Source: Lentzea terrae (lineage in GTDB: Bacteria; Actinomycetota; Actinomycetes; Mycobacteriales; Pseudonocardiaceae). Taken from it: DNA of 64,000 bases. The DNA lies in the NCBI RefSeq assembly GCF_003265345.1, contig NZ_QFWW01000008.1, positions 218,290 through 282,289 of the forward strand, written 5' to 3'. Position numbers and translations under genes: made by a program. The notes under the pieces were generated by a model. It saw only the letters and a list, made by a program, of their open reading frames with translations, was not told the origin of the DNA and searched no databases. Positions 1 through 8,677 of this stretch are shown in pieces. Numbering within the stretch: the stretch's first letter is position 1; every line of letters starts with the position of its first letter.

Positions 1-131
1 CACTTGGCGGCGCTATGCCTGGGAATCGGGCGACACCACGGATCGCGCACCTCTCCTCGACATCACCACGAACGAGACGATTCCGTGGATCGACGCCGCA
101 CCACCTGCGCAGTTGCGGCTTCGGGGCAACA

Positions 132-935
132 ATGCGTAAGCACGTCGACAAAGCCGGAGAGCGAACCTCGGCCGCCAACCCGGCGGTGGGCGGTTCGCCG
201 CCCGCGGAAAGCCTATTGAGGCTGCAACGCAGCGCGGGCAACCAGGCCGTGCAGAAGCTCGTGGTCCAACGCGGTCCACTGGACGCGCTCCACCGCGGCG
301 GCGAAATGTACCTGCGGATGACCGACGCCGGCGCGCCGTTCGCCCGCGAGCTGATGCGCTGGCGGGTCATCGGGCTCGGTCAGGCCTTCGTCAAGTACGG
401 CCGTGCCGACTCGGACTGGAACGAGTTCATGCTCGGCCGGCCCGAGATCCAGGCCGCCCTGCTCCCCGTGTTCAAGCAGATCGCCAAGACCCAAGCGGCT
501 CTCGGCCCCACCGGCAACGCCTGGCTCGGCGGATACCGCGACATCTCGCAGGACATCACCGGTGTCCGGCTCAACGAGCTGGAGTCGATGCGGCTCACGC
601 TGCACGGCTGCCACCGCATCGAGATCCGCGGCCGCGTTCACGTCGAACAGGACGGTGGCGACACCATCGTCCGCATCCACCCCAAGCTGACGTGGATCGA
701 CGTGGCAGACCTGCACCCCGGGACCACGACGGAGCTGGCGGGCGGCGGCGAGGTCGACGACCGGGAGTTCACCGCGGCGGGCTGGGACTACGACATCGCG
801 ATCATGTTCGAACCGACCGGCTCGATCTTCGGACCGGACTCCTCCTCGAAGTGGCGGGTGTCCAGTTCGAGCGAGGTCCACGAAGCCGGCTGGCCACCGG
901 ACGGTGCGGTGCCACAGGGCGGACGCCGGGGATAG
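132..935 (+). CDS. eCIS-associated LQRxAGNxAV-motif protein, unknown function
   Basis: The 267-aa protein has an N-terminal motif LLRLQRSAGNQAVQKLV at about residues 27-43. This LQRxAGNxAV signature is common at the N-terminus of DUF4157-type and other proteins linked to extracellular contractile injection systems. The remaining ~215 residues match no family I recognise; they are rich in Trp and acidic residues, with a beta-like C-terminal half. I chose the ATG at 132 because it places the motif near residue 30, as in the toxin at 12444, but the frame stays open to the left window edge and no strong ribosome site is visible. A longer form cannot be excluded. The motif is seen; the eCIS link is family knowledge; cargo or effector status is inference. 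Confidence 0.6.
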   Translation: MRKHVDKAGERTSAANPAVGGSPPAESLLRLQRSAGNQAVQKLVVQRGPLDALHRGGEMYLRMTDAGAPFARELMRWRVIGLGQAFVKYGRADSDWNEFMLGRPEIQAALLPVFKQIAKTQAALGPTGNAWLGGYRDISQDITGVRLNELESMRLTLHGCHRIEIRGRVHVEQDGGDTIVRIHPKLTWIDVADLHPGTTTELAGGGEVDDREFTAAGWDYDIAIMFEPTGSIFGPDSSSKWRVSSSSEVHEAGWPPDGAVPQGGRRG

Positions 936-972
936 CGCCTTTCCGCAACCATGCCATCGAACACCGGCGGCA

Positions 973-1335
973 CTAGACGCGCACGAACCCCGAGCACATC
1001 ACGCGCGCCCAGCTGATCCGGCCGTCGACCACGTCGTAGTACATCTGTTGTTCCATCAACGAGTCGCCGTCCGCGTTGCGCAGGTGCAGGCGGTACGTGA
1101 CGTGCTGGCGTGCGGACACCTCACCGGCCGAAGTGGACAGAAGCGCCACCACCTCGTCGCTCGGCTCCAGCCAGTTGGCGAAGAGGACCTCGAGCAGGTC
1201 GTCGTGGGAGTGCGCCTCCCAGAACCGGTTCGGCGTCATCGCACGGAAGTCCAGGTCCGGCGTCGTGACGGCACGGACCCCGGCCTCGTCCTTGGCCGCG
1301 AGCGCCGTCGCGAACCTCTCGCCTGGCGTGGTCAT
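973..1335 (-). CDS. SnoaL-like / NTF2-fold protein
   Basis: This 120-aa protein has the composition and pattern of a SnoaL-like (NTF2-superfamily) alpha+beta cone: an N-terminal helix (ERFATALAAKDEAGVRAV), an FRAMTP segment, a W/H-containing middle (FWEAHSHDDL) and paired C-terminal strands. Such proteins are small polyketide cyclases, isomerases or ligand-binding proteins, and the substrate cannot be told from sequence. The frame extends upstream, but the ATG at 1335 (MTTPGERF) fits the family length and the upstream part has the look of non-coding sequence. It is a single gene facing away from the beta-propeller gene. Confidence 0.7.
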   Translation of the reverse strand: MTTPGERFATALAAKDEAGVRAVTTPDLDFRAMTPNRFWEAHSHDDLLEVLFANWLEPSDEVVALLSTSAGEVSARQHVTYRLHLRNADGDSLMEQQMYYDVVDGRISWARVMCSGFVRV

Positions 1336-1575
1336 GCCCACAGCGTGCGCCTCGTGGGCGCGGAACACCATGCCCTTTCTGCCGGGACCGCCTGGGACGG
1401 TGCAGCCGTGGACACTCACTGTCCTCAGCGGACGCAGGAGGTCTGCGGCGCTGTTCGCTCTCCACGCGCGCAGGCCGATCGGCCCGGTCCGACATGGGCC
1501 GTTGGACCCGATCGGTTGCCCCTGAGAATTCGGCGCTGGACGTTCCATGATGGTTCCTCATCCCTGGAGGTGACC

Positions 1576-2469
1576 ATGAGACCCGGAGTTCTCCTTGCGG
1601 CCGGCGTGCTCGTCGCGGCGCTGACGTCTCCCGCGATCGCCGCACCGGCGAGCGAGCTGATCGTGCTGCCCGGCGCGACGTCGGCCGAGGGCATCGCCAC
1701 CGGCCGGGGCGCCACCTTCTTCGCGGGTGACCTGTTCAACGGTGACATCTACCGCGGCGACCTCCAGCGCGGCACCGCCGAGCTGTTCATCAGCGCACCG
1801 GCCGGCCGCATGGCGGCGGGCCTCAAGTTCGACGACGCCACCCAGTTGCTGTTCGTGGCGGGCGCCTTCACCGGCCAGGCCCACCTGTACGACGGAGTGA
1901 CCGGGACCGAGGTCGCCACCTACCAGCTCGGCGGCATCGTCAACGACGTGGTGGTAGCGCCCGGTGGCGCCTGGTTCACCGACTCCGTCCAGCCGAAGCT
2001 GTACTTCGTCCCGGTCAGCGAGACCGGCGTACCGGGACCGGCACGCGTGCTGGACCTCAGCGGCCCGGCCGCGGCCATCACCGGCGACTTCAACCTCAAC
2101 GGCATCGAGGTCACCCCGGACGGCAAGACGCTGCTGGTGGCGCACACGGCGAACGCGGCGATCTACACGGTCGACCCGGTGTCCGGCGCGAGCGCCGACG
2201 TCGGCGTCCAGGTGCCGTTCGTGGACGGCATCGTGCTCGAAGGACCACACCTGTGGGTGGTGCAGAACTTCATCAACCAGGTCACCCGGTGGCAGCTCAG
2301 CCCCGACCTGACCTCGGGCGCGCTCGAGAAGACGATCACCAGCCCGCTCTTCCACGTGCCGACCACGGCCGCGTTGCACGGCAACCGGCTCGCCGTCGTG
2401 AACGCGAAGTTCGACACCGGCTTCCCGCCGACCGCCGACCAGTACGAGGTCGTCCTCGTGGACAAGTGA
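1576..2469 (+). CDS. Secreted SMP-30/NHL-like beta-propeller protein
   Basis: The 297-aa protein begins with a Sec signal peptide (MRPGVLLAAGVLVAALTSPAIAA, cleavage near residue 23). Repeated blade-like segments follow, such as NGIEVTPDGKTLLVAHT and IYTVDPVSGASADV, typical of SMP-30/gluconolactonase or NHL-type six-bladed propellers. It probably acts outside the cell, as a lactonase-like enzyme or a sugar or metal binder; the substrate is unknown. The ATG at 1576 is preceded by GGAGG at good spacing. The palindromic element at 2482 lies 12 bp after the stop codon and probably serves as its terminator. Confidence 0.75.
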   Translation: MRPGVLLAAGVLVAALTSPAIAAPASELIVLPGATSAEGIATGRGATFFAGDLFNGDIYRGDLQRGTAELFISAPAGRMAAGLKFDDATQLLFVAGAFTGQAHLYDGVTGTEVATYQLGGIVNDVVVAPGGAWFTDSVQPKLYFVPVSETGVPGPARVLDLSGPAAAITGDFNLNGIEVTPDGKTLLVAHTANAAIYTVDPVSGASADVGVQVPFVDGIVLEGPHLWVVQNFINQVTRWQLSPDLTSGALEKTITSPLFHVPTTAALHGNRLAVVNAKFDTGFPPTADQYEVVLVDK

Positions 2470-2481
2470 GCCGGGCGGCGT

Positions 2482-2644
2482 CTAGTTGGCGTGGCCCAGA
2501 ACGACGGCCGGGTAATTCACGCTCAGCAGGGTGCATCGCGGCACCGCCCCCGCGCCCCCATACGTCCGGTGTGAAGACGCGGGGGCGGCACCACGATGCA
2601 CCCGTCTGACCGCGAATTCGCCTGGCAACGTTCTGGGCCACTAG
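2482..2644. repeat. MITE-like palindromic element, copy A
   Basis: This 163-bp stretch is an imperfect palindrome with arms of about 80 bases, bounded by CTAG at both ends. Its reverse complement matches the element at 10450-10616 almost base for base, apart from a short deletion near one end and scattered substitutions. End sequence shared by the copies: GGCCCAGAACG. The loop region carries GC-rich arms (GCCGCCCCCGCG and complement). Its right CTAG supplies the TAG stop codon of the tetR gene on the minus strand. It has no coding capacity. It resembles a miniature inverted-repeat element and could also act as a bidirectional terminator. Confidence 0.85.
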
Positions 2645-3216
2645 CCCGCGGTGTGGCGCAGGCCGTGGTCGATCAGGTCGATGAGCCACTCGAAGCTCTC
2701 GCCGACATCGGTGGACCACTGGAAGCCGCCGGTGGCCTGGAGGTCCGCGAAGCCGTGGAAGACGCTGCGCAGCGCACGCAGTGCGTGGGTCGTCTTCTCC
2801 GGAGCGATGTCGTAGGCCCGCAGGACGGCTTCGAAGGGGCCGAGTCCGCGCAGGGCGGCGATCGCGACCGGGTCGTCGGGGCCGGTCGGGGTCAGGCCGA
2901 GAGTGGCGGCGTAGCGGCCGGGGTGGGCGAGCACGAAGTCGCGCAGGGCGTGTGCGGCGGCTGCCAGCGCGTCCCGTCCCGCGCGGCCCTGGGTGGCCGT
3001 GCCGACGGCGTCGGCGATCTCCACGTGGGCGAGTGCCGCGATCCGGCGGTTGAGGTCGTCCTGGCCGTCGATGTGCTTGTACAGGGACGGGGTGCGCACG
3101 CCGAGTCGTTCCGCCAGCCCGCCCATGGTCAGTTCGGTGAAGCCGATCTCGTCGGCCAGTGCGGCGCCGGCCGCGGTGATCGTGTCCGCGTGCAGGCCCG
3201 CCCTAGGCACGGACAC
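2641..3216 (-). CDS. TetR/AcrR family transcriptional regulator
   Basis: The 191-aa protein has an N-terminal TetR helix-turn-helix (residues ~10-58; FTELTMGGLAERLGVRTPSLYKHI) and a C-terminal ligand domain with the WHG-like pattern (VFHGFADLQATGGF). It begins 14 bases inside the end of the upstream hydrolase gene, so the two are co-transcribed and probably translationally coupled. The likely job is to repress the hydrolase operon through the palindromes at 4050-4073. The TAG stop comes from the palindromic element at 2482-2644, so the native C-terminus may have been changed by that insertion. Confidence 0.88.
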   Translation of the reverse strand: MSVPRAGLHADTITAAGAALADEIGFTELTMGGLAERLGVRTPSLYKHIDGQDDLNRRIAALAHVEIADAVGTATQGRAGRDALAAAAHALRDFVLAHPGRYAATLGLTPTGPDDPVAIAALRGLGPFEAVLRAYDIAPEKTTHALRALRSVFHGFADLQATGGFQWSTDVGESFEWLIDLIDHGLRHTAG

Positions 3217-4060
3217 CGTCGAGGAACGTCAGGATCGCGGCGACGGTCTGCTCGGGGAACTGGACGTGCGGGTAGTGACCGGCACCCTCGATCATCTTCA
3301 GCTCGCCCAGGCCGGTCGGGAGATCGGCGATGATCGCCTCGCCCTCCGTTCGCGGCGAGGCCCAGTCGGGATCGTGCGTTCCCTGGACGACGAGCACCGG
3401 GCAGGTGACGTTGGCCAGCTGCTCGCCGGCATCGGCGGGGGAGGTCTTGCCCATCGCCTGGAGGACCTTCATGCGTCCGGGATCGTCCAGCATCGCGGTG
3501 ATCTCCGCCAGGCGGGCGTCCCAGTCCGCCGGTTTGACGCCGGGGTAGGCGACGTCCAGGTACTTGGCCCACTGCCTGGTGCTGCCGAGGAGGGCGGTGC
3601 CCAGGAGGTGGGTCATGCCGCGGCGGTAGCCGCGCACCCGGAAGTCGGACAGCCGGACCTGCTGCCTGCGGGTGAACGGCGCGAGCTCGACCAGTGCGGT
3701 GACCAGTTCCGGCGCCTTCGCGGCGGCGATCGTGACCGCGCCGCCGGAGATGGAGTGGCCAACGAGCACAGCGGGCTCACCGAGGTGTTTCACCAGGGCG
3801 ATCAGGTCTCCCGCGAGATCGGTGCGGGTGCAGGAGGGCCAGCTGACACCGGACTCGCCGTGGCCGCGCAGATCCGTTGCGGCGACCCGGAACCCTGCTT
3901 CGACCAGCGCGGGGACGACGAACCGGTAGGCCTCCTTGCTGTCTCCCATGCCGTGGGCGAGCACGACCAGTGGTCCGGCGCCGGTCACCTCGTAGGCAAT
4001 CGTCCCGCCGTCGACGTTCAGGAACTCGGTCAAGGCTGCCTCCAGGTCGGCTAATGACAT
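3203..4060 (-). CDS. Alpha/beta hydrolase
   Basis: The 285-aa protein is a canonical alpha/beta-fold hydrolase. It shows the HGMGD oxyanion segment (residues 36-40), the nucleophile elbow GHSISG with Ser103, the acid Asp230 (GTHDPD) and His262 (GAGHYPH), a full catalytic triad. There is no signal peptide, so it is cytoplasmic. Substrate is unknown; such enzymes coupled to a TetR gene often detoxify or degrade the ligand the regulator senses. It is first in a two-gene operon with the TetR gene. The start codon lies inside an AT-rich palindromic stretch, suggesting a leaderless or near-leaderless transcript. Confidence 0.88.
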   Translation of the reverse strand: MSLADLEAALTEFLNVDGGTIAYEVTGAGPLVVLAHGMGDSKEAYRFVVPALVEAGFRVAATDLRGHGESGVSWPSCTRTDLAGDLIALVKHLGEPAVLVGHSISGGAVTIAAAKAPELVTALVELAPFTRRQQVRLSDFRVRGYRRGMTHLLGTALLGSTRQWAKYLDVAYPGVKPADWDARLAEITAMLDDPGRMKVLQAMGKTSPADAGEQLANVTCPVLVVQGTHDPDWASPRTEGEAIIADLPTGLGELKMIEGAGHYPHVQFPEQTVAAILTFLDGVRA

Positions 4061-4073
4061 TAGCTAAAAGCTA
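4050..4073. promoter_or_regulatory. Overlapping palindromes, probable TetR operator
   Basis: Two perfect palindromes overlap here: GCTAATGACATTAGC (4050-4064) and TAGCTAAAAGCTA (4061-4073). They cover the hydrolase start codon (4058-4060) and the bases just upstream. The block is unusually AT-rich for this genome. The arrangement fits binding sites of the TetR protein encoded in the same operon, giving autoregulation. The palindromes are directly seen; the binding protein is inferred. Confidence 0.6.
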
Positions 4074-4115
4074 TCATCATTAGCCAGCGAGTCAAGCTCG
4101 TATCTGCCGGCGCCA

Positions 4116-4913
4116 GTGCCGGTCTTTGGTTCTGTGGCTGACCTGACCGCACGCGACCTGCGCCGCGCCCTCGACCTCGTGCACGAGTGGAATGACGACG
4201 ACGCCTCCCTGACCCTCGACGGGCTGGAGCGCCTGGTCGGCTGCGACACTGCGAGCATCATCGGCAGCGACCACGTCGCACGGCGGCTGACGAGTGTCCA
4301 CGTCACCCGGCCCGAACGAAACCTGATGGGCCGTCCGGGTTTCGCGGCCGCGGTGGCCCACCACCCGGCGTTCACCGCGTACCGGTCCGGCCGGTTGTCG
4401 CCCGCGTCCTCGGTGGCGCTGACCGACCTGGCCGACCGGCGAACCCTGGCGCGGCTACCGCTTTACGCCGACTTCTACCGTCCGGAAGGGAGGGTGGACC
4501 AGCTGCTGCGCGTGGTGCGGCTGAACGGGCGCAGGGGCAGCGTGGTGGTGTTCAGCCGCTCCCGCCCCGGCTTCTCCCGGCGCGACCGGGCGGTCGTCGA
4601 CCTGCTCGGACCCCACCTGACGCAGGCCCTGATCCGGCGCGAGCGGCTGGCCGCCCTGGTCGCCGCGGCCCGGCACACGTCGCTCGTGTCCGAGCGGTTC
4701 GCGGTCTCCTCCGCCCTGCTGTCCGACCTCACACCGCGGGAACGGCACGTCGCAGCGCACGTGGCGGACGGATCGACCGACCGGGAGATCGCCCGCAACC
4801 TCGGCATCAGCCCGCGAACCGTGCACAAGCACCTCGAACAGGTCTACCGCAAGCTCGGCCTCACCAACCGCGCCGGCCTCGCCGCACTGATTCGCGAAAC
4901 TTCCTGGAAGTGA
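4116..4913 (+). CDS. LuxR family regulator with GAF-like sensor domain
   Basis: The 265-aa protein ends in a LuxR/NarL helix-turn-helix (residues ~203-260; LTPRERHVAAHVADGSTDREI and KHLEQVYRKLGLTNRAGL). The ~200-residue N-terminal part resembles a GAF-like ligand domain and has no receiver phospho-acceptor pattern. It probably binds a small molecule and activates or represses nearby genes. It is transcribed away from the hydrolase operon and shares its short upstream region. The start is uncertain: GTG at 4116 or in-frame GTG at 4134, neither with a clear Shine-Dalgarno sequence. Confidence 0.85.
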   Translation: MPVFGSVADLTARDLRRALDLVHEWNDDDASLTLDGLERLVGCDTASIIGSDHVARRLTSVHVTRPERNLMGRPGFAAAVAHHPAFTAYRSGRLSPASSVALTDLADRRTLARLPLYADFYRPEGRVDQLLRVVRLNGRRGSVVVFSRSRPGFSRRDRAVVDLLGPHLTQALIRRERLAALVAAARHTSLVSERFAVSSALLSDLTPRERHVAAHVADGSTDREIARNLGISPRTVHKHLEQVYRKLGLTNRAGLAALIRETSWK

Positions 4914-4934
4914 TCACCTGGGGTGCGCGCGGCT

Positions 4935-7568
4935 TCAGGCTCGCACTTGCCAGTCGACCGGGACCTCGGGCTGGTAGACGCACCAGGCGCCGGTGCGGAG
5001 GCTCAGCCGCAGGTGCCTGCCCAGTTCCGGGTGCACCTGTTCGACCCGCTTTACGGCGGCCCGGATGCGCCAGCCGACGGCCGCGCGGGCTCGTTCGCCG
5101 GTGCCGCCCTGGACACGTCGGCGCCCTCCGCGGCCGGTGGCGGCGACGAGCTGGTCGACGAGCAGGTCCAGCTCGACTCGGATCCGCTCGGCGCGGGCGA
5201 TGTCGTGGGCGTCCTCGGCCTCGGTCAGCTCGCTCTGCAACTCGGTGACGCGCTTCTCGTAGCTGCGCCTGGCCTGTTCGTCGAGGACGACGCCGACGTC
5301 TGACTCGTGGACGGCCACTTTCGCGAGCTCGGTGCAGTGCACCTCGTGTCCGGGGCGGCGGAGCAGGGTGGCGATGTCGGTGAGTCCTTTGCTGTCCGGC
5401 AGAAGGACTGACGTGCCGGAGAAGCTGAGTGTCCACACAGCACCGTTGCGATCGAACTGGTTCACCGGCGCAGGTGTGCTCAGGGGTGGACGGGCGAGTT
5501 CCCGCCGTGCCAGCGCGACGGCCTCGCGGAGCGGCAGCACCGGTCCGCTCGTGTCCGGGTCGGCCGGCAGACGGGTGGAGACCTCGCGTCTCAGCACGTC
5601 GACGCCGCCGATCGCGGGCACCGTGCCGGCCGACGAGGCGAGCACGACGGCGGCACGATCCCGCCCGGAGGCGACCAGGAACGCCGCAACCGACCTGATC
5701 GTCAGCCACGTTTCCGGAACGTCACCGCTGCCCACGAACACGTCCAGGGCACGCCGGAGCTCCTCTGCCGCATCGTCGAGCCGTCCGGCCAGCAGGGCGC
5801 ACAGGCCCGAGCTGCGGTGTCCGACGCCGACCCAGAACGGCTTGCCGACCACCCGCGCGAGCGCAGTCGCCTCGGCGAGAACGCGCGCGCCCGCGGCGTC
5901 GTCCCGCAACGCCAGCAGCGATCCGTGGGTCAGCAGGGTGAACATCTTCAACAGCCGGCTGTCCTGGCGCACCGCGTCCCGGTGAGCGTCGGCCGCCGCG
6001 GTCAGCGCCTCGTCGAACCGGCCGACGCCGGCGAGCGCGACGGCGTGAAACCCCTGCAGCTCGGTGTGGAACGGCGGAATGTCCAACCGCTCCGCCTCGG
6101 CAAGCCCTTCCCGCACCCACCGCAACGCCCGGTCGTCGTGACCGCTCGCCCGATCGCACAGGAACAGGGCTCGCCGTGCGACCACCGCCGCGTATCCGGG
6201 GTCGGGCGCGCGGAGTGCGCGTTCAGCCAGCGCGGCACCGGTCGTGAACCGGCCGAGGCTGACGTGCGCGGTGGCGGTGATGGCCGTGGTGATGGCCCAG
6301 TTGGGCGCCGACTCGTCCGGCCAGCGGCGCAGGAGCCGTTCACCGAGATCGGCGACGAAGTCCCCGTTGGCGCTGCGCAGGATGCCGAACAGCGGCAGGA
6401 ACAACGCGTGCGCCCGGTCCGGACGGTCGTCGTGACCGAGACACCACCGGATCGCCTGCGCCAACTGGCCGGGCAACGTGTGGATGGCCACGTACAGCTC
6501 CAGCGACCAGGTGCGAAGAACGGTCTCCACCTGGTCCGTGGCGACCCGCACCAGCGCGTCCACCCAGCGGTCCTGGATCCGGTCCAGCTCGCCCTGTTCG
6601 CGCAACCGGTCGCGGGCGAAGTCCCGCAACGTCTCCAGCAGCCGGTACCAGGTGCGTTCGGTGCGGCGCTCGACCGTGACGAGCGAGCCGCCCACGAGCC
6701 GATCGAGGTGGACGAGCACGACCGACCGGTCGTGCTCGGGGCCGGCCGCCACCGCGGCGGCGACGTCCGCGGTGAAACTGCCCGGGAACACACCAAGCCG
6801 GGTGAAGAACTGACGTGTCTCCTCCGGCAACCGTTCGTAGGACCACGCGATCGCCGCCGCCAGACTCCGGTGGTGGTGCGGTCCGCCCGCCCGGCGCCGT
6901 TCCAGCGGGTCCAGCCGGGCATCCAGGTGCTCAACGATCTCGGCCGACGTGAACACCGGCGTGCGGGCCGCGGCCAGCTCGATGGCCAGTGGCAGCCCGT
7001 CGAGCCGACGCGCCAGGGCAGCGAGCGCGGGCGCCGTCTGCTCGTCGACGGCCAACGCCACTCCGTACATCCTGGCCCGATCCAGGAACAGCCGGACCGC
7101 GGGGGCGTCCCGCACGTGGTCCGGGTCGTCGCCGGTCGGCACGTCCAGCGGGGCGAGCGGCACCACGTGTTCGCCGTCGACGTGCAACGGCTCCCGGCTG
7201 GTGGCCAGAATCCGCAGCCGCGGACACCGGCGCAGCAACAGCGCCGCCACCGCGGCTGCGGCGCTCACCAGGTGCTCGCAGTTGTCCAGCACGAGCCGCC
7301 GCTCGGTGTCGCCGACACCGACAACCGCGGCATCGACACTCGGGAACCCCAACGACTCGGCGACCGCGCCCGGCACGTCCTCCGCGTCGTCGACGTCCGT
7401 CAGCTCGCACACCGACCACCCACCGCCCGCCACCGCGTCCAGCGCCAGTCGCGTCTTGCCGACCCCGCCGGGCCCGGTCACGGTCACCAACCGTTCGACG
7501 GCCAGCAACTCCCGCAACTGCACGACATCGGGGTCGCGCCCGACCAACGCGGTCGTTGTCGCCTGCAC
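4935..7568 (-). CDS. AfsR-like STAND ATPase with TPR repeats
   Basis: The 877-aa protein opens with an NB-ARC/STAND ATPase: Walker A GPGGVGKTR (residues ~34-42), a Walker B-like RLVLDNCEHL, and a RILATSREPL sensor segment. A winged-helix region and an arm of TPR-like helices follow (~350-680). The C-terminus has no LuxR or SARP DNA-binding domain. Instead it carries a conserved actinobacterial module (WTLSFSGTSVLLPDSKGL...HEVHCTEL) and a helical tail. It is likely a signal-integrating regulator acting through partner proteins. It starts at GTG 7568 and stands convergent to the LuxR gene at 4116. Confidence 0.82.
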   Translation of the reverse strand: MQATTTALVGRDPDVVQLRELLAVERLVTVTGPGGVGKTRLALDAVAGGGWSVCELTDVDDAEDVPGAVAESLGFPSVDAAVVGVGDTERRLVLDNCEHLVSAAAAVAALLLRRCPRLRILATSREPLHVDGEHVVPLAPLDVPTGDDPDHVRDAPAVRLFLDRARMYGVALAVDEQTAPALAALARRLDGLPLAIELAAARTPVFTSAEIVEHLDARLDPLERRRAGGPHHHRSLAAAIAWSYERLPEETRQFFTRLGVFPGSFTADVAAAVAAGPEHDRSVVLVHLDRLVGGSLVTVERRTERTWYRLLETLRDFARDRLREQGELDRIQDRWVDALVRVATDQVETVLRTWSLELYVAIHTLPGQLAQAIRWCLGHDDRPDRAHALFLPLFGILRSANGDFVADLGERLLRRWPDESAPNWAITTAITATAHVSLGRFTTGAALAERALRAPDPGYAAVVARRALFLCDRASGHDDRALRWVREGLAEAERLDIPPFHTELQGFHAVALAGVGRFDEALTAAADAHRDAVRQDSRLLKMFTLLTHGSLLALRDDAAGARVLAEATALARVVGKPFWVGVGHRSSGLCALLAGRLDDAAEELRRALDVFVGSGDVPETWLTIRSVAAFLVASGRDRAAVVLASSAGTVPAIGGVDVLRREVSTRLPADPDTSGPVLPLREAVALARRELARPPLSTPAPVNQFDRNGAVWTLSFSGTSVLLPDSKGLTDIATLLRRPGHEVHCTELAKVAVHESDVGVVLDEQARRSYEKRVTELQSELTEAEDAHDIARAERIRVELDLLVDQLVAATGRGGRRRVQGGTGERARAAVGWRIRAAVKRVEQVHPELGRHLRLSLRTGAWCVYQPEVPVDWQVRA

Positions 7569-7745
7569 TCTCGCTGTCTACCGCGCGTCCGCTGAGCGTG
7601 ACAACGGCCGGTCGGCACAATCGCCACGCCCTCCTGCGCCACCGCCTTCCGGTTGTGAGGCCGGACCTTCCGCAGTGAGGTGCGAACTCACGCCTTCATC
7701 AGTGAGAGCCCGCCTCGATGGCGGCACGGACTGAAGGAGAAGGCA

Positions 7746-8591
7746 ATGAGGACGACGACCAAGCGGCGGCTGTCGTGGCTGGCCGCGTGCACGGGGGTGG
7801 TCGTGGCCGGTGTGATGCCGGCCGTCGCGAGCAGCGCCCAGGCAGCCACCCCCGCCACCGTCAAGCTGAACAACAGCACCACGTTCGGCTCCGGGATCGC
7901 CTACGACGGCGGCGTCGGCAACGCGAACAACCTGCGGATCGTGCGTGAGGGCACGAAGATCTCCGTCACCGACGTCGTGGCCATCACGGCGGGCGAGGGT
8001 TGTGTCTCGGCCACGGCGACGAAGGTTCTGTGCGAGCAGCGGTTCCTCGGCCGGGAGGTCCGTCAGGTGACGGTGCGGCTCGGCGACCTGGGCGACCGGG
8101 TGTCGGTGGAGGGCCGGTTCTTCGGCAACGTGTTCGGCGAGGCGGGCAACGACCTCATGCTGGCGGGCCAGAAGGACTGCTGCGGCGACTCGGAGATCAT
8201 CTACAACGGTGGCAAGGACTTCGACACCGTCAGCTACGAACGTGCCGTGGCTGCAGTGTCCGTGACGATGGACGACATCAACAACGACGGACTCATCAAT
8301 TCGTTCGGTACCACCAGCGGCGACAACGTTCGCGACGACGTCGAGGCGGTGTCCGGCAGCGCGTTCGCCGACAAGCTGACCGGTGACGAGAAGTTCAACT
8401 CGTTCTTCGGGCTCGGCGGTGCCGACACCATCAACCCCGGCACCGGCAGCGACCGCGTCTTCGGAGGTTCCGGCAACGACACGTTGCTGGTGAAGGACGG
8501 GACGGACGACATCGTGGACGGCGGTGCGGGCACCGACACCGCGACGATCGACCCGCTCGACGAACTGTCCGGTGTCGAGATCACCAAGTGA
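7746..8591 (+). CDS. Secreted RTX-like calcium-binding repeat protein
   Basis: The 281-aa protein has a Sec signal peptide of about 36 residues ending ASSAQA|A. The C-terminal half has glycine/aspartate nonapeptide-like repeats (FFGLGGADTIN, RVFGGSGNDTLLV, IVDGGAGTDTATI), the hemolysin-type calcium-binding RTX pattern. The N-terminal half has no recognised enzyme domain. In actinomycetes such proteins are exported by Sec and fold on binding external calcium. The ATG at 7746 follows a strong AAGGAGAAGG site. A short GATGGGT...ACCCATC hairpin follows the stop codon. Confidence 0.78.
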   Translation: MRTTTKRRLSWLAACTGVVVAGVMPAVASSAQAATPATVKLNNSTTFGSGIAYDGGVGNANNLRIVREGTKISVTDVVAITAGEGCVSATATKVLCEQRFLGREVRQVTVRLGDLGDRVSVEGRFFGNVFGEAGNDLMLAGQKDCCGDSEIIYNGGKDFDTVSYERAVAAVSVTMDDINNDGLINSFGTTSGDNVRDDVEAVSGSAFADKLTGDEKFNSFFGLGGADTINPGTGSDRVFGGSGNDTLLVKDGTDDIVDGGAGTDTATIDPLDELSGVEITK

Positions 8592-8677
8592 TGGGTCGAT
8601 CCACCCATCGGTCCCGGTGAGTGGATGGGTGTGCCGACCGATGTGAGGTGCGGTTCGTCGTACCTAGCGTCGGCGGC

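Noticed and set aside
5817..7595. Long plus-strand frame opposite the STAND ATPase gene
   Set aside because: It is the antisense shadow of a well-supported gene; its protein is rich in Arg, Gln and His without domain pattern.
8590..8609. Short hairpin after the RTX-like gene as a terminator
   Set aside because: Only a 7-bp stem; too weak to list on its own.
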